Below, in pieces: positions 1 to 7,774 of a stretch of 23,300 nt of DNA. Position 1 is the first letter of the stretch, and each line of letters starts with the position of its first letter. The notes under the pieces were generated by a model. It did no database searches, was not told the DNA's origin, and was given only the letters and a program-made list of their open reading frames with translations. Origin of the DNA: an uncultured Clostridia bacterium (GTDB taxonomy: Bacteria; Bacillota; Clostridia; Lachnospirales; Anaerotignaceae); contig CAJUKL010000037.1 in assembly GCA_910587195.1 (NCBI GenBank), positions 1-23,300 of the forward strand. The letters run 5' to 3'. A program made the position numbers and the translations under genes.

Positions 1-94
1 CACTCAACTCCAACGTACAGCAGCAAAACGAAGTTTTGCACAAAAGTTCTTTGCTAAGCTTTCTTTCAAGAAAGCGTCAAGAAAGCGGTTGTCA
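1..94 (-). repeat. Dispersed modular repeat, copy R1 (partial, runs off window start)
   Basis: Read on the minus strand this matches 14212-14287 closely: an A-module palindrome (CTTTCTTGAAAGAAAG core, about 58-75), then AGCAAAGAACTTTTGTGC, then the B hairpin (GCAAAAC/GTTTTGC, 23-39), then TGCTGTACGTTGGAGTTGA. The right edge CGGTTGTC (87-94) resembles the CGGTTGCC terminus of the MITE-like copy at 6719-6992, so the element probably ends at 94. That edge overlaps the -35 box proposed for the next gene. The left part lies outside the window. Confidence 0.85.
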
Positions 95-118
95 AAAAAT
101 AGGGTTTTATGGTATGAT
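89..118 (+). promoter_or_regulatory. Promoter of the LCP-family gene
   Basis: TTGTCA (89-94), an 18-bp spacer and TATGAT (113-118) preceded by TGG, giving an extended -10. It lies 38 bp upstream of the start codon. The -35 box falls inside the terminal bases of the repeat copy R1, so the repeat may supply it. Confidence 0.55.
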
Positions 119-155
119 AATAATATAAATATCGTAACAATTAGGAGGATATTTT

Positions 156-1445
156 GTGAGTAGAGAAAATGGAGAAGGAAAAAATAAATTTTATAAACAA
201 TCTGTCAACCAAAACAGACGTCCAATGAATAGACAATTACCGCCACCAAAACTAGAATATTATCAAGGGGGCAAAAGTCGCCAAAAACTACCAAAACAAG
301 TTCCTATGGGAGCAAACAAAATACATAAAAGAACGGAAAGAATTGTAAATTATCCACCTGTTAGCCCTGATTTTTCTTATCAACAGGCACCACCACCTAT
401 GGGTACAAGAACATTAAGAAAACAAAAACAACATAGATTGAGAAAAATATTTATCCGAACATTTTTAATTGTGTTTTTACTATTATTTTTAGGAGCAGGT
501 GGGGCATTTGCTGCATTTAAGTATTATACAAAAGATATGAAACGGGAAACAGTAGATGAAACTGTGTTAAAGGTCAATACAGAAAAACAGATAAAATCTG
601 TTGAAATGAAAATTAAAAATATTGCAGTTTTTGGGGTAGACTCCAGAAATGGGGAAAATGTTGGAAATTCAGATGCCATTATGATTGTATCGATTGATGG
701 TAACAAAGGAAAAGTTAAAATGGTTTCTATTGCAAGAGATACTTATGTGAATATACCAAAATATGGAAAAACAAAAATTACACATGCTTATTCCTATGGA
801 GGCCCAGAACTCGCGATTGCTACCTTAAATGAAAATTTTGGTATGGATATTACAGACTATATTACTGTCAACTTTGAACAATTAGCAGAGATTATAGAGG
901 AAATGGGCGGCATTGATGTAGAAATTAATGAGGGAGAACGGAAAGAAATGAATAAATATGTTGCACCAGGTGTCGAAAAAATACAAGAAACGGGTATGGT
1001 GCATCTCAATGGAGAACAAGCTGTCAGTTACTCTAGAATTAGAAAAAATGATAATGATGATATGAGAACTGGCAGACAAAGAAAAGTTATGATGTGCTTA
1101 TTTGAAAAAGCAAAAGACATCAACCCTTTACAATATCCTTCTTACATCAAAACTTTAATGCCTATGATGGAAACTTCTATGACGGATTCCGAAATACTAC
1201 AACTGGCACCAGTTGCTATGAATAAAAATTTGGTGCTGGAGCAAGATAGTTTCCCTAATGATTATATTGAAACAGATGGCTATAAAACAAAAACAGAAGT
1301 AGAAGGTGTGGAATTATGGGTATATCATTATGATTTAGAGCAGGCTGCGGATATGCTTCATAAATTTATCTATGATGATATTCCATTTGGAGGGGAACAA
1401 ACAGAAGAAGCAATGGAAGAACCAATAGATGAACAGACAGAATAA
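156..1445 (+). CDS. LytR-CpsA-Psr (LCP) family cell-wall glycopolymer ligase
   Basis: LCP enzymes transfer lipid-linked teichoic-acid-like or capsular polymers to peptidoglycan outside the membrane. The 429-aa protein has a long basic, Pro/Gln-rich cytoplasmic tail (about residues 1-97), one membrane segment (about 99-123) and an extracellular LCP domain. The domain shows the expected hallmarks: VFGVDSR, SDAIMIVSID, the MVSIARDTYVNIP stretch with its catalytic-site Arg, FEQLAEIIEEMGGIDVEI and LNGEQAVSYSRIR. The end is acidic and Glu/Thr-rich. The start is GTG with TTAGGAGGAT 7 bases upstream. The gene stands alone, followed by the T-box leader on the same strand with no clear terminator between them. 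The polymer it ligates cannot be told from sequence. Confidence 0.9.
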   Translation: MSRENGEGKNKFYKQSVNQNRRPMNRQLPPPKLEYYQGGKSRQKLPKQVPMGANKIHKRTERIVNYPPVSPDFSYQQAPPPMGTRTLRKQKQHRLRKIFIRTFLIVFLLLFLGAGGAFAAFKYYTKDMKRETVDETVLKVNTEKQIKSVEMKIKNIAVFGVDSRNGENVGNSDAIMIVSIDGNKGKVKMVSIARDTYVNIPKYGKTKITHAYSYGGPELAIATLNENFGMDITDYITVNFEQLAEIIEEMGGIDVEINEGERKEMNKYVAPGVEKIQETGMVHLNGEQAVSYSRIRKNDNDDMRTGRQRKVMMCLFEKAKDINPLQYPSYIKTLMPMMETSMTDSEILQLAPVAMNKNLVLEQDSFPNDYIETDGYKTKTEVEGVELWVYHYDLEQAADMLHKFIYDDIPFGGEQTEEAMEEPIDEQTE

Positions 1446-1484
1446 ACTTTTTTATCTTCAATTCACATTTTTAAAGAAAATATA

Positions 1485-1512
1485 TTGACAAATAGCATAA
1501 AAAAAGTATAAT
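1485..1512 (+). promoter_or_regulatory. Promoter of the T-box/met transporter operon
   Basis: TTGACA (1485-1490), a 16-bp spacer and TATAAT (1507-1512) form a near-consensus vegetative promoter. Transcription would start around 1519, just ahead of the T-box stem I. Confidence 0.75.
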
Positions 1513-1529
1513 GAATACATTAGAATAAA

Positions 1530-1803
1530 AAGGCGATGAAAAGAAGAGTACGTTTTGGAAAAATCAACAGAGAGTCCTGCTAAGCTGAAAAAGGATGGTT
1601 TTGAAAAAACAGAACATGGTCTTGGAGCTTCATACCGAAATAATAGTAGGCTATGACGGGAACGCCCGTAACAGCGTTAGAGTGTCAGTGATAAACTCGC
1701 ACTTGATAAGGCACATATCGTGAGGTATGGGCAAAATAGGGTGGTAACACGAAGAAGTAATCTCTCGTCCCTATGGAATTTTTCCTAGGGAGAGAGTTTT
1801 TTT
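1530..1803 (+). promoter_or_regulatory. T-box riboswitch, methionine (ATG) specifier
   Basis: T-box leaders bind uncharged tRNA and let transcription continue when the amino acid is scarce. The conserved T-box segment is AGGGTGGTAACACG (1738-1751), a variant of AGGGTGGNACCGCG. Its TGGT can pair with the ACCA end of a tRNA whose discriminator base is A. Stem I shows AGAGAGTC (1568-1577 area) and a probable specifier ATG at 1616-1618 in GAACATGG, followed by a purine. A terminator hairpin follows (1761-1803): CTCTCGTCCCTA against TAGGGAGAGAG and a T-run. The downstream metNIQ genes agree with a Met specifier. The departure from consensus in the second half of the T-box motif is unusual. Confidence 0.92.
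1761..1803 (+). terminator. T-box-controlled intrinsic terminator
   Basis: The stem CTCTC-g-TCCCTA pairs with TAGGGAGAGAG, followed by TTTTTTT. The 5' arm would be captured by the T-box sequence in the antiterminator form when uncharged tRNA is bound. Confidence 0.88.
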
Positions 1804-1829
1804 ATGGATTAAATTTAGGAGCGTAAAAA

Positions 1830-1934
1830 ATGATATTGTACCGACCTGTTGGAACAAAAGAATTAGAATGGATAAAAACAGTGGTCTATAACTTTTTTGA
1901 GGTGGAGTATGGAACAGGAAAATGTAATTATTGA
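1830..1934 (+). CDS. Possible 34-aa leader peptide or gene remnant overlapping metN
   Basis: ATG at 1830 with TAGGAG 8 bases upstream opens a 34-codon frame starting MILYRPVGTKELEWIK and ending TGKCNY. The stop lies 26 bases inside metN, in another frame. The YRPVGxKELE start recalls, from memory, the N-terminus of a Firmicute family annotated as ADP-ribosylation/crystallin J1-like. If so this is a decayed stump of such a gene. It could instead be a short translated leader coupling ribosomes to metN, whose own ribosome binding site is close to its start. Both readings are inference, and it could also be a chance ORF. Confidence 0.35.
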   Translation: MILYRPVGTKELEWIKTVVYNFFEVEYGTGKCNY

Positions 1935-2931
1935 ACTAAAAGAAATGAGCAAATCTTTTAAAGTCAAAAATGGCGTTGTTCATGCATTGGACAAAATTGA
2001 TTTAAAAATCAATCGTGGAGAAATTTTTGGAATTATTGGTATGAGTGGTGCAGGAAAAAGTACCTTAGTAAGATGTATCAACCTGCTTGAAAGACCCACA
2101 GAAGGGCAAGTATTATTTGATGGGCAAGATTTAACAGTATTAAAGCCAGCACAGTTAAGACAAGCAAGACGCTCTATGGGAATGATATTTCAGCAGTTTA
2201 ATCTATTGATGCAAAAGACAGCATTAGAAAATGTTTGTTTTCCGCTTGAAATTTCAGGTGTAAAAAAAGAGGAGGCTCGAAAAAGAGCAGAAGAACTTTT
2301 GGAAATTGTTGGGCTGGAAGAAAGAAAAGATTCTTATCCTGCACAACTTTCTGGCGGACAAAAGCAAAGAGTTGCGATTGCAAGAGCATTAACAACAAAT
2401 CCCAAAGTATTACTTTGTGATGAAGCGACCAGCGCACTAGACCCTAACACAACCAGAAGTATTTTAAAGTTATTAAAAGACATCAACAAAAGATTAGGAA
2501 TTACCGTTGTTGTGATTACACATGAAATGAGTGTTATTGAAGAAATCTGCCAAAGGGTTGCCATTATAGATAGTAGCAAGATTGCAGAAATTGGCACTGT
2601 AGAAAAAATATTTACTGCACCAAAGTCTAGTATCGGAAAACAACTTGTATACAGTGAAAGCAAACCTAAAACACAATTTGATGATACTAATAAACAATAT
2701 TGCAGAATTGTTTTTGAAGGCGAAACTTCTTTTAAGCCAATTTTAGCAAATATGATATTAGAATGTCAGGGAGTGGTTAATATTATGTATGCAAACACCA
2801 GAAATATTGATGGGCAAGCATATGGACAGCTTATTGTACAACTTCCTCCAGACGAACGTACCGCAAAAAAAATGATAGCTTATTTAGAAACACAAAATGT
2901 AAAATTTGAACAACTCACAGAATTGATATAA
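1909..2931 (+). CDS. metN: Methionine ABC transporter, ATP-binding protein MetN
   Basis: This is the ATPase of the MetNIQ importer, which powers uptake of L- and often D-methionine at the inner face of the membrane. From the ATG at 1909 the protein is 340 aa. It shows Walker A GMSGAGKST (about 44-52), the Q-loop in GMIFQQFNLL, the signature LSGGQ, Walker B LLCDEATSALD and the H-loop VVITHE. The C-terminal 80 residues match the NIL domain that senses cytoplasmic methionine and inhibits transport. An in-frame TTG lies 12 bases upstream, but GAGGTG before the ATG (short spacing) favours 1909. It is first in the operon behind the Met T-box; metI follows after 20 bases. Confidence 0.95.
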   Translation: MEQENVIIELKEMSKSFKVKNGVVHALDKIDLKINRGEIFGIIGMSGAGKSTLVRCINLLERPTEGQVLFDGQDLTVLKPAQLRQARRSMGMIFQQFNLLMQKTALENVCFPLEISGVKKEEARKRAEELLEIVGLEERKDSYPAQLSGGQKQRVAIARALTTNPKVLLCDEATSALDPNTTRSILKLLKDINKRLGITVVVITHEMSVIEEICQRVAIIDSSKIAEIGTVEKIFTAPKSSIGKQLVYSESKPKTQFDDTNKQYCRIVFEGETSFKPILANMILECQGVVNIMYANTRNIDGQAYGQLIVQLPPDERTAKKMIAYLETQNVKFEQLTELI

Positions 2932-2951
2932 AATAAGAAAGGAGGCATATT

Positions 2952-3611
2952 ATGTTTAAAGAAGGAATGTTGCAAATGCTTGGCATTGGAATCTATGAAT
3001 CCTTATATATGACATTAGTTTCTACAATCATGTCTTATGTCATAGGGCTTCCTTTAGGTCTGGCACTTGTAGCAACAGATAAAGAAGGCATCTATCCGAT
3101 ACTATGGCTAAACAAATTATTAGGTTTTGTTGTAAATGTATTACGTTCTATTCCATTTTTAATTTTATTAATAGCAGTTATGCCTATCACAAGGTTTGTT
3201 GCAGGCACTACACTTGGCTCAAAAGCAACGATTGTACCTTTAGTCATTGCAGCTGGCCCTTTTATTGCACGTATGGTAGAATCTTCTTTAAAAGAAGTAG
3301 ACAGAGGTGTGATTGAGGCAGCGGAATCTATGGGGGCTTCTCCTTTTCAAATTATGTTTAAAGTGCTTTTACCGGAAGCAAAGCCTTCTCTTTTAATAGG
3401 TGCTGCCATTTCTGTCACAACAATATTAGGTTATTCTGCTATGGCAGGGATTGTCGGCGGTGGTGGTTTGGGTGCTATCGCTATGAATTATGGTTATTAC
3501 AGATATCAAAAAGATATTATGTTTATAACAGTCATACTTCTTGTTGTTATTGTACAAATTATGCAAGAAGTTGGCATGAAAATCGCAACAGCAAGCGATA
3601 AAAGATTATAA
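2952..3611 (+). CDS. metI: Methionine ABC transporter, permease MetI
   Basis: This is the membrane channel subunit of the methionine importer, forming a dimer with MetN on the cytoplasmic side. The 219-aa protein is the usual MetI size with about five hydrophobic segments. The coupling motif that contacts the ATPase is visible (EVDRGVIEAAESMGAS, followed by PFQIMFKVLLPEA). The glycine-rich MAGIVGGGGLGAIAMNYGY stretch is typical of D-methionine permeases. The start ATG has AAAGGAGG about 6 bases upstream. It is transcribed with metN and metQ. Confidence 0.95.
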   Translation: MFKEGMLQMLGIGIYESLYMTLVSTIMSYVIGLPLGLALVATDKEGIYPILWLNKLLGFVVNVLRSIPFLILLIAVMPITRFVAGTTLGSKATIVPLVIAAGPFIARMVESSLKEVDRGVIEAAESMGASPFQIMFKVLLPEAKPSLLIGAAISVTTILGYSAMAGIVGGGGLGAIAMNYGYYRYQKDIMFITVILLVVIVQIMQEVGMKIATASDKRL

Positions 3612-3634
3612 AAATTTAAGGGAGGAAACAAGAA

Positions 3635-4510
3635 ATGAAAAAAAGAGTATTCGCGTTATTATTGGGAACTGTATTAGCAGTAGGAGCATTAGCAGGTTGT
3701 GGTGGCACTCCATCTGATTCTACTCCGACAGAAGACCAGCAAACAACGGACGACCAGCAGGAAGCAGAAAATAAAACAGAAGGAAGCAGCATTAAAGTAG
3801 GCGCATCTCCAGCACCTCATGCTGAAATATTAGCGCAAGCAAAAGAAGCTCTTGCAGCAGAAGGCATTGATATGCAAATTATTGAATTTTCAGACTATGT
3901 GCAACCTAATACTGCTTTAGAAAGCGGAGAATTAGATGCAAACTATTTTCAACATGAACCATATTTGCTTTCTTTTAATGAAGAACAGGGTACACATTTA
4001 GTATCTATAGGAAATATTCATTATGAGCCAATGGGTATTTATGGTGGAAAAACAACTTCTTTAGAAGAAATACCAGACGGTGCAAAAATTGCTGTACCAA
4101 ACGATACCACAAATGAAGCAAGAGCCTTACTTTTATTAGAAGCAAATGGTATTTTAAAAATCAATGCAGATGCTGGTATTACAGCAACAAAATTGGATAT
4201 TTTAGAAAATCCTCACAATGTAGATATTATTGAAGTAGAAGCAGCACAATTACCACGTTCTTTACAAGATGTAGACTTTGCTGTTATCAATGGAAATTAT
4301 GCTGTAGGAGCTGGTTTAAGCGTAAATGATGCTTTAGCAAAAGAAGAAAAAGATTCTCTTGGCGCACAAACTTATCCTAATATTATTGCAGTAAAAGAAG
4401 GCAGCGAATCCAGACCAGAATTGCAAAAATTAGTAGATACCTTGAGAAGCGATGAAATTAAAGATTTTATTGCGGAAAAATATCAAGGTGCTGTAGAACC
4501 TATTGAATAA
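3635..4510 (+). CDS. metQ: Methionine-binding lipoprotein MetQ (NlpA family)
   Basis: This is the extracellular substrate-binding lipoprotein of the importer. The 291-aa precursor has a Lys/Arg start, a hydrophobic core and the lipobox LAGC with the lipidated Cys at residue 22. A Ser/Thr/Glu/Gln-rich linker runs to about residue 50. The NlpA/MetQ fold follows: KVGASPAPHAEILAQAK, an ANYFQHEPYL segment, GIYGGKT and a VPNDTTNEARALLLL stretch, all typical of methionine-binding members. The start has GGGAGGA upstream. A small hairpin with a T-run follows the stop. Confidence 0.95.
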   Translation: MKKRVFALLLGTVLAVGALAGCGGTPSDSTPTEDQQTTDDQQEAENKTEGSSIKVGASPAPHAEILAQAKEALAAEGIDMQIIEFSDYVQPNTALESGELDANYFQHEPYLLSFNEEQGTHLVSIGNIHYEPMGIYGGKTTSLEEIPDGAKIAVPNDTTNEARALLLLEANGILKINADAGITATKLDILENPHNVDIIEVEAAQLPRSLQDVDFAVINGNYAVGAGLSVNDALAKEEKDSLGAQTYPNIIAVKEGSESRPELQKLVDTLRSDEIKDFIAEKYQGAVEPIE

Positions 4511-4518
4511 AAAAATTT

Positions 4519-4540
4519 AAATCCTCGAGGATAATTTTTT
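4519..4540 (+). terminator. Probable terminator of metNIQ
   Basis: The short palindrome ATCCTCGAGGAT (4521-4532) is followed by AATTTTTT. The stem is only 4-5 bp, so termination may be weak. It abuts the repeat block that begins at about 4541. Confidence 0.5.
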
Positions 4541-4960
4541 CACTTACTTTCTTGAAAGAAAGTAAGCAAAGAACTTTTGTGCGAAACTAACGTTTCGCTG
4601 CTGTATGTTGGAGTTGAACAGTAATTGTAGATGAACGACAACGAAGCACCATCGGTTAAAATCTTTCATTCTGTACCGTATGCAAAAGATAAAGTTTTTG
4701 GTCAAGCTTTTTGAAAAAAGCTTGCGAGAGTTTAAGAGCAGAGCTCTCAAGGTCTTTCTACGCTTGCAAGCGTGTTTTTGAAGGGGTTCTGAACGTCCGG
4801 TGGACGTTCGTTTAGAACCGACCGGAGCGAAACGTAGACAGCGGGCTTTGCCCACTGGGGAAACTTTTTTCACTTGTGAAAAGTTTCCCCAGAAACTTCT
4901 AACTTTCATCAGGTTTATAATAAACCACTTTTTTGACAAGCTGAGATACTTTGTGTTACT
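4541..4960 (+). repeat. Dispersed modular repeat, copy R2 (most complete, forward)
   Basis: No gene is supported here. Modules in order: A palindrome CTTACTTTCTT/AAGAAAGTAAG (4543-4566); B hairpin GCGAAAC/GTTTCGC (4581-4598); a spacer with GTTGAACAGTAATTGTAG and a GGTTAAAAT block; C hairpin CAAGCTTTTT (4703-4724); D with ACGCTTGCAAGCGT (about 4760-4773); E hairpin GAACGTCC/GGACGTTC (about 4790-4808); F hairpin GGGGAAACTTTT/AAAAGTTTCCCC (about 4857-4890). The tail contains ACAAGCTG near 4936-4943, like the inner edge of the 6719-6992 element. ORFs read through it are by-products of the palindromes. Confidence 0.85.
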
Positions 4961-4969
4961 TCAAATATT

Positions 4970-5149
4970 TCACTGTTCCAATATTTTTTTAACACCTTTT
5001 TCAAATTTTTTTCTAGGTAGCATTACAAGATGACCACATTTGCAACATTTTATTCTAAAATCAATTCCAACTCGTAGAATTTCCCATTCATTTCCACCGC
5101 AAGGGTGCATTTTTTTCATTTGTACTTTATCGCCTATGGAAAAATTCAT
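4970..5149 (-). CDS. DUF951 domain protein (small Cys-rich)
   Basis: The 59-aa protein from the ATG at 5149 matches DUF951: a KKMHPCGGNEWEILRVGID start, then IKCCKCGHLVMLPRKKFEK. The HPCG and CxxCGH cysteines suggest metal or nucleic-acid binding, but the function is unknown. A GTG three codons earlier is possible, but AGGTGA sits well placed for the ATG. It begins 5 bases after the mscS stop, so the two are almost certainly cotranscribed, a pairing often seen in Clostridia. Confidence 0.88.
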   Translation of the reverse strand: MNFSIGDKVQMKKMHPCGGNEWEILRVGIDFRIKCCKCGHLVMLPRKKFEKGVKKILEQ

Positions 5150-5154
5150 TTTTT

Positions 5155-6006
5155 TCACCTCTCTCCCTTTACAATATGAATACTTCTTTGCGGAAATGGT
5201 ATTTCAATATTTTCTTTGTCTAATCTGTTTTTGATACGGAAGCGTAATTCTCTTTCTACTGCCCAATTTTGTTTTACCAAACATTTTGCAACCACACGAA
5301 TTGTTACTGCAGAATTGTTTAAGGCAACAACACCTACTACTTGTGGTATTTCTAAAATAAATTCTATCTCTTTTGTTTTTTCCATTTCATCTTTTAATAT
5401 TGCAATCACGTGTTCTAAATTTTCTTTATAAGCAACATCTATATCCACAATGGCATTGATGTATTCTTTACAGTAATTTGTAATAGTACCAATCGAACCA
5501 TTTGGAAAAATATGAACAGCACCACTTGCATCTCTTATTTTAGTAGTACGCATGGTAATTGCTTCTACTGTGCCAGTTTTTCCTTGTATTTCTACAATAT
5601 CGCCTACTCCAAAATGGTCTTCAAATAATATAAAAAATCCGTCTAACATGTCTTGTATGACATTTTGTGCACCTAAACCAATGGCAACAGAACCTGCACC
5701 AGCAATCGCAATCAAAGAGCTTTCTTTTACACCAAGTTCTACCAATATGGTACAGATGGCAATAAAGTACAACAAATATTTTATAATGCTGGATACAATA
5801 GAATAAACCGTATTTGCTTTTCTTTCATCAACGGGCATTTTATGATTCGCAGCTTGCTTCATTAAAAAATGTTTTACTGTTTTTCTGCTTAATTGTATCA
5901 AAAACAAGCAAATAACAAAAACAGCAAGACAATAAAATAGCTTATAACCAAGCAATAGTATTTTTTCAATATTTTTTTCCGAAAATAATTTTAATAAATC
6001 TTTCAT
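5155..6006 (-). CDS. mscS: MscS-family small-conductance mechanosensitive channel
   Basis: This membrane channel opens under tension to release solutes during hypo-osmotic shock. The 283-aa length fits the compact MscS type. Two N-terminal hydrophobic helices (about 16-40 and 70-90) precede the pore helix region with SLIAIAGAGSVAIGLGAQN, then VIQDMLDGFFILFEDHF. The beta-domain follows with VGDIVEIQGKTGTVEAI, then RTTKIRDASGAVHIFPNG. The cytoplasmic C-terminal domain is complete. The start ATG has AAGGAGA upstream and lies 11 bases after the amidotransferase stop, in one operon with DUF951. Confidence 0.93.
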   Translation of the reverse strand: MKDLLKLFSEKNIEKILLLGYKLFYCLAVFVICLFLIQLSRKTVKHFLMKQAANHKMPVDERKANTVYSIVSSIIKYLLYFIAICTILVELGVKESSLIAIAGAGSVAIGLGAQNVIQDMLDGFFILFEDHFGVGDIVEIQGKTGTVEAITMRTTKIRDASGAVHIFPNGSIGTITNYCKEYINAIVDIDVAYKENLEHVIAILKDEMEKTKEIEFILEIPQVVGVVALNNSAVTIRVVAKCLVKQNWAVERELRFRIKNRLDKENIEIPFPQRSIHIVKGER

Positions 6007-6017
6007 TATGTTTCTCC

Positions 6018-6692
6018 TTATTTTTTACTTTCACTTTTTTTAACAAACACTTCAAATAATTTGATATGATTCGGCATTGTTTCAGGGTGCCATTGTACGC
6101 CTAAAACAAAAGGTGATTTTTTATGTTCCATTGCCTCTATCAAACCATCTTTGCTTCTAGCAGAAACAAAAAAATCTTTGCCTACTTCTTTGACTGCTTG
6201 ATGATGAAAACTATTTACAACTTCACTTTTTTGCTGAAAAATAGAATGTAATAAACTTTCTTCTGTAATCTCTATTGTATGTGTTCCCTGCGAACGAGGT
6301 GCTTTTTGCATATGTTTTATATGACTGTCTGTTTGTGTATAAATATCTTGATAAATGCTACCACCACTACACAAGGCAATAATTTGCATTCCCCTACAAA
6401 TGCCCAGCATGGGGATTTTTTGAGAAATTGCCCATTTACATAGTTTTAATTCAAATGCATCTCTTTTGGGACAAATTTCTCCATTTTCAGTCAATGGTTC
6501 TTCTCCAAACAAAAGTGGGTTGACATCTCCACCTCCGGTTAAAATGATTCCATTTATCTCTTGTGGAAAGTCGTCAAATAATACTACGGGACAAGCTCCT
6601 GCTTTTTTAACAGCCTCAATATAGTATTGAGATATGGTATATTTTTGCAGTTCATAGCTATAGTCTGGTGTAATTCCTATGATTGTTTTCAA
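6018..6692 (-). CDS. Class I glutamine amidotransferase, gamma-glutamyl-GABA hydrolase family (peptidase C26)
   Basis: This family hydrolyses gamma-glutamyl amide bonds; PuuD cleaves gamma-glutamyl-GABA in putrescine breakdown. The 224-aa protein shows the nucleophile Cys99 in MLGICRGMQ and the His202/Glu204 pair in GVQWHPE. The GGGDVNPLLFGE and KRDAFELKL segments are typical of this family. The start codon is TTG at 6692, with AGGAGG about 6 bases upstream and no better in-frame start. No polyamine pathway genes adjoin it, so the real substrate is uncertain. The MITE-like element begins only 26 bases upstream of the start codon, so the promoter must lie inside or beyond it. Confidence 0.85.
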   Translation of the reverse strand: MKTIIGITPDYSYELQKYTISQYYIEAVKKAGACPVVLFDDFPQEINGIILTGGGDVNPLLFGEEPLTENGEICPKRDAFELKLCKWAISQKIPMLGICRGMQIIALCSGGSIYQDIYTQTDSHIKHMQKAPRSQGTHTIEITEESLLHSIFQQKSEVVNSFHHQAVKEVGKDFFVSARSKDGLIEAMEHKKSPFVLGVQWHPETMPNHIKLFEVFVKKSESKK

Positions 6693-6718
6693 ATAATTGC
6701 CTCCTTTCTGTTTCTTAA

Positions 6719-6992
6719 GGCAACCGCATAAAAAATATTGTATATAAATAAAATTTTAAAATGTTCAGCTTGTTCATAAACCTCTTTGTTTTGTTTGCAA
6801 AAGAAAAAGTTTTTGCTCAAGCTTTTTTCAAAAAGCTTGTAGAGTTTTAGAAACAAAGTCCCTAAGGTTTTTTACACTTGCAAATGTGTTTTTGAAAAAG
6901 TTTGGAAAAACTTTTCAAAAGAGAAAAAAGTTTTTCACAAGCTGTGCTATTTTTAAACTCAAATTATTATAATATTTTTTTATACGGTTGCC
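6719..6992. mobile_element. MITE-like element with ~60-bp imperfect terminal inverted repeats (copy R3)
   Basis: The left end begins GGCAACCGCATAAAAAATAT. The right end, read on the minus strand, begins GGCAACCGTATAAAAAAATA. Similarity continues inward to about 60 bp, including CAGCTTGT on both sides (about 6767 and 6943-6950). The 274-bp unit has no coding capacity. Its centre carries the C hairpin (6818-6839) and a D-module variant ACACTTGCAAATGTGT of the repeat family. CTGTTTCT occurs on both flanks (6708-6715 and 6997-7004) and may be a target duplication, though offset by 3-4 bases from the inverted-repeat ends. The element separates the divergent amidotransferase and mtnN genes. Confidence 0.75.
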
Positions 6993-7013
6993 CTGTCTGT
7001 TTCTAGATTATTC

Positions 7014-7043
7014 TTGTATGGTAGCATAAAAATGTGTTAAAAT
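7014..7043 (+). promoter_or_regulatory. Probable promoter of mtnN
   Basis: TTGTAT (7014-7019), an 18-bp spacer and TAAAAT (7038-7043) lie just outside the MITE-like element and 42 bases upstream of the start codon. Both hexamers match consensus at four or five positions. Confidence 0.5.
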
Positions 7044-7084
7044 AAAGAAGTTTTTAACATAAAAAAAGAAAGGAGCATTTTATA

Positions 7085-7774
7085 GTGCAAAAGATTGGAA
7101 TTATTGGTGCAATGGAGGAAGAAATTGTATTATTACAGCAAAAAGCAACCATAACAGATACCAAAAAAATCATTGGATTAACCTTTTACACAGGAACACT
7201 TCATAACAAAAATATTGTATTAGTAAAAAGCGGAATTGGTAAAGTAAATGCTGCCCTTTGTGCACAAGTGTTGATTGACCATTTTAAAGTGGATTGTATT
7301 ATTAATGTTGGTGTAGCAGGTGCCATTTATAAAGAATTGCGTATAGGCGATATTGTCATATCGGAAGATGCTGTGCAACATGATATAGATACCTCTGTTT
7401 TTGGTGACCCGATTGGAATTATTCCACGTATGGAAGAAAGTTATTTCAAAGCAGATAAAAATTTAATTGAATCTGCAAAAAAGTGTAATTTAACATCAAA
7501 AGCAAATATTTTTGTAGGTAGAATTGCTAGTGGTGACCAATTTATTAGTACAAAAGAAGGAAAACAAAAAATATGGGATACTGTGCAAGGATATTGCGCA
7601 GAAATGGAAGGAGCAGCGATTGCGCAGGCTTGTTATTTGAATCAAGTTCCTTTTGTTATTATTCGTTCTATTTCAGATGATGCAGAAAATAAAGCACATA
7701 TTGCTTATGAACAGTTTGTAAAAATTGCTGCTGCAAATTCCTGCGAATTACTAGAAAAAATGTTAAGACCTTGA
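7085..7774 (+). CDS. mtnN: 5'-methylthioadenosine/S-adenosylhomocysteine nucleosidase
   Basis: This cytoplasmic enzyme cleaves adenine from MTA and SAH, feeding methionine salvage and, through SRH, the LuxS route. The 229-aa length is usual. IGIIGAMEEEIVLL carries the catalytic-site glutamate and VKSGIGKVNAALCAQ matches the family. INVGVAGAIY and GDIVISEDAVQHDIDTSVFG follow, and the SISDDAENKAH segment holds the catalytic aspartate. VEMEGAAIAQ-like residues occur as AEMEGAAIAQ, the nucleoside-binding strand. The start is GTG with AAAGGAG about 9 bases upstream. It is a single gene; a hairpin TTGAGGC/GCCTCAA (7771-7787) follows. Confidence 0.95.
   Translation: MQKIGIIGAMEEEIVLLQQKATITDTKKIIGLTFYTGTLHNKNIVLVKSGIGKVNAALCAQVLIDHFKVDCIINVGVAGAIYKELRIGDIVISEDAVQHDIDTSVFGDPIGIIPRMEESYFKADKNLIESAKKCNLTSKANIFVGRIASGDQFISTKEGKQKIWDTVQGYCAEMEGAAIAQACYLNQVPFVIIRSISDDAENKAHIAYEQFVKIAAANSCELLEKMLRP

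Noticed and set aside
4544..4939. 131-aa minus-strand ORF (and a 77-aa plus-strand ORF overlapping it) in the repeat block
   Set aside because: They span the palindromic repeat modules, have no fitting ribosome binding site, and similar frames appear in other repeat copies as by-products.
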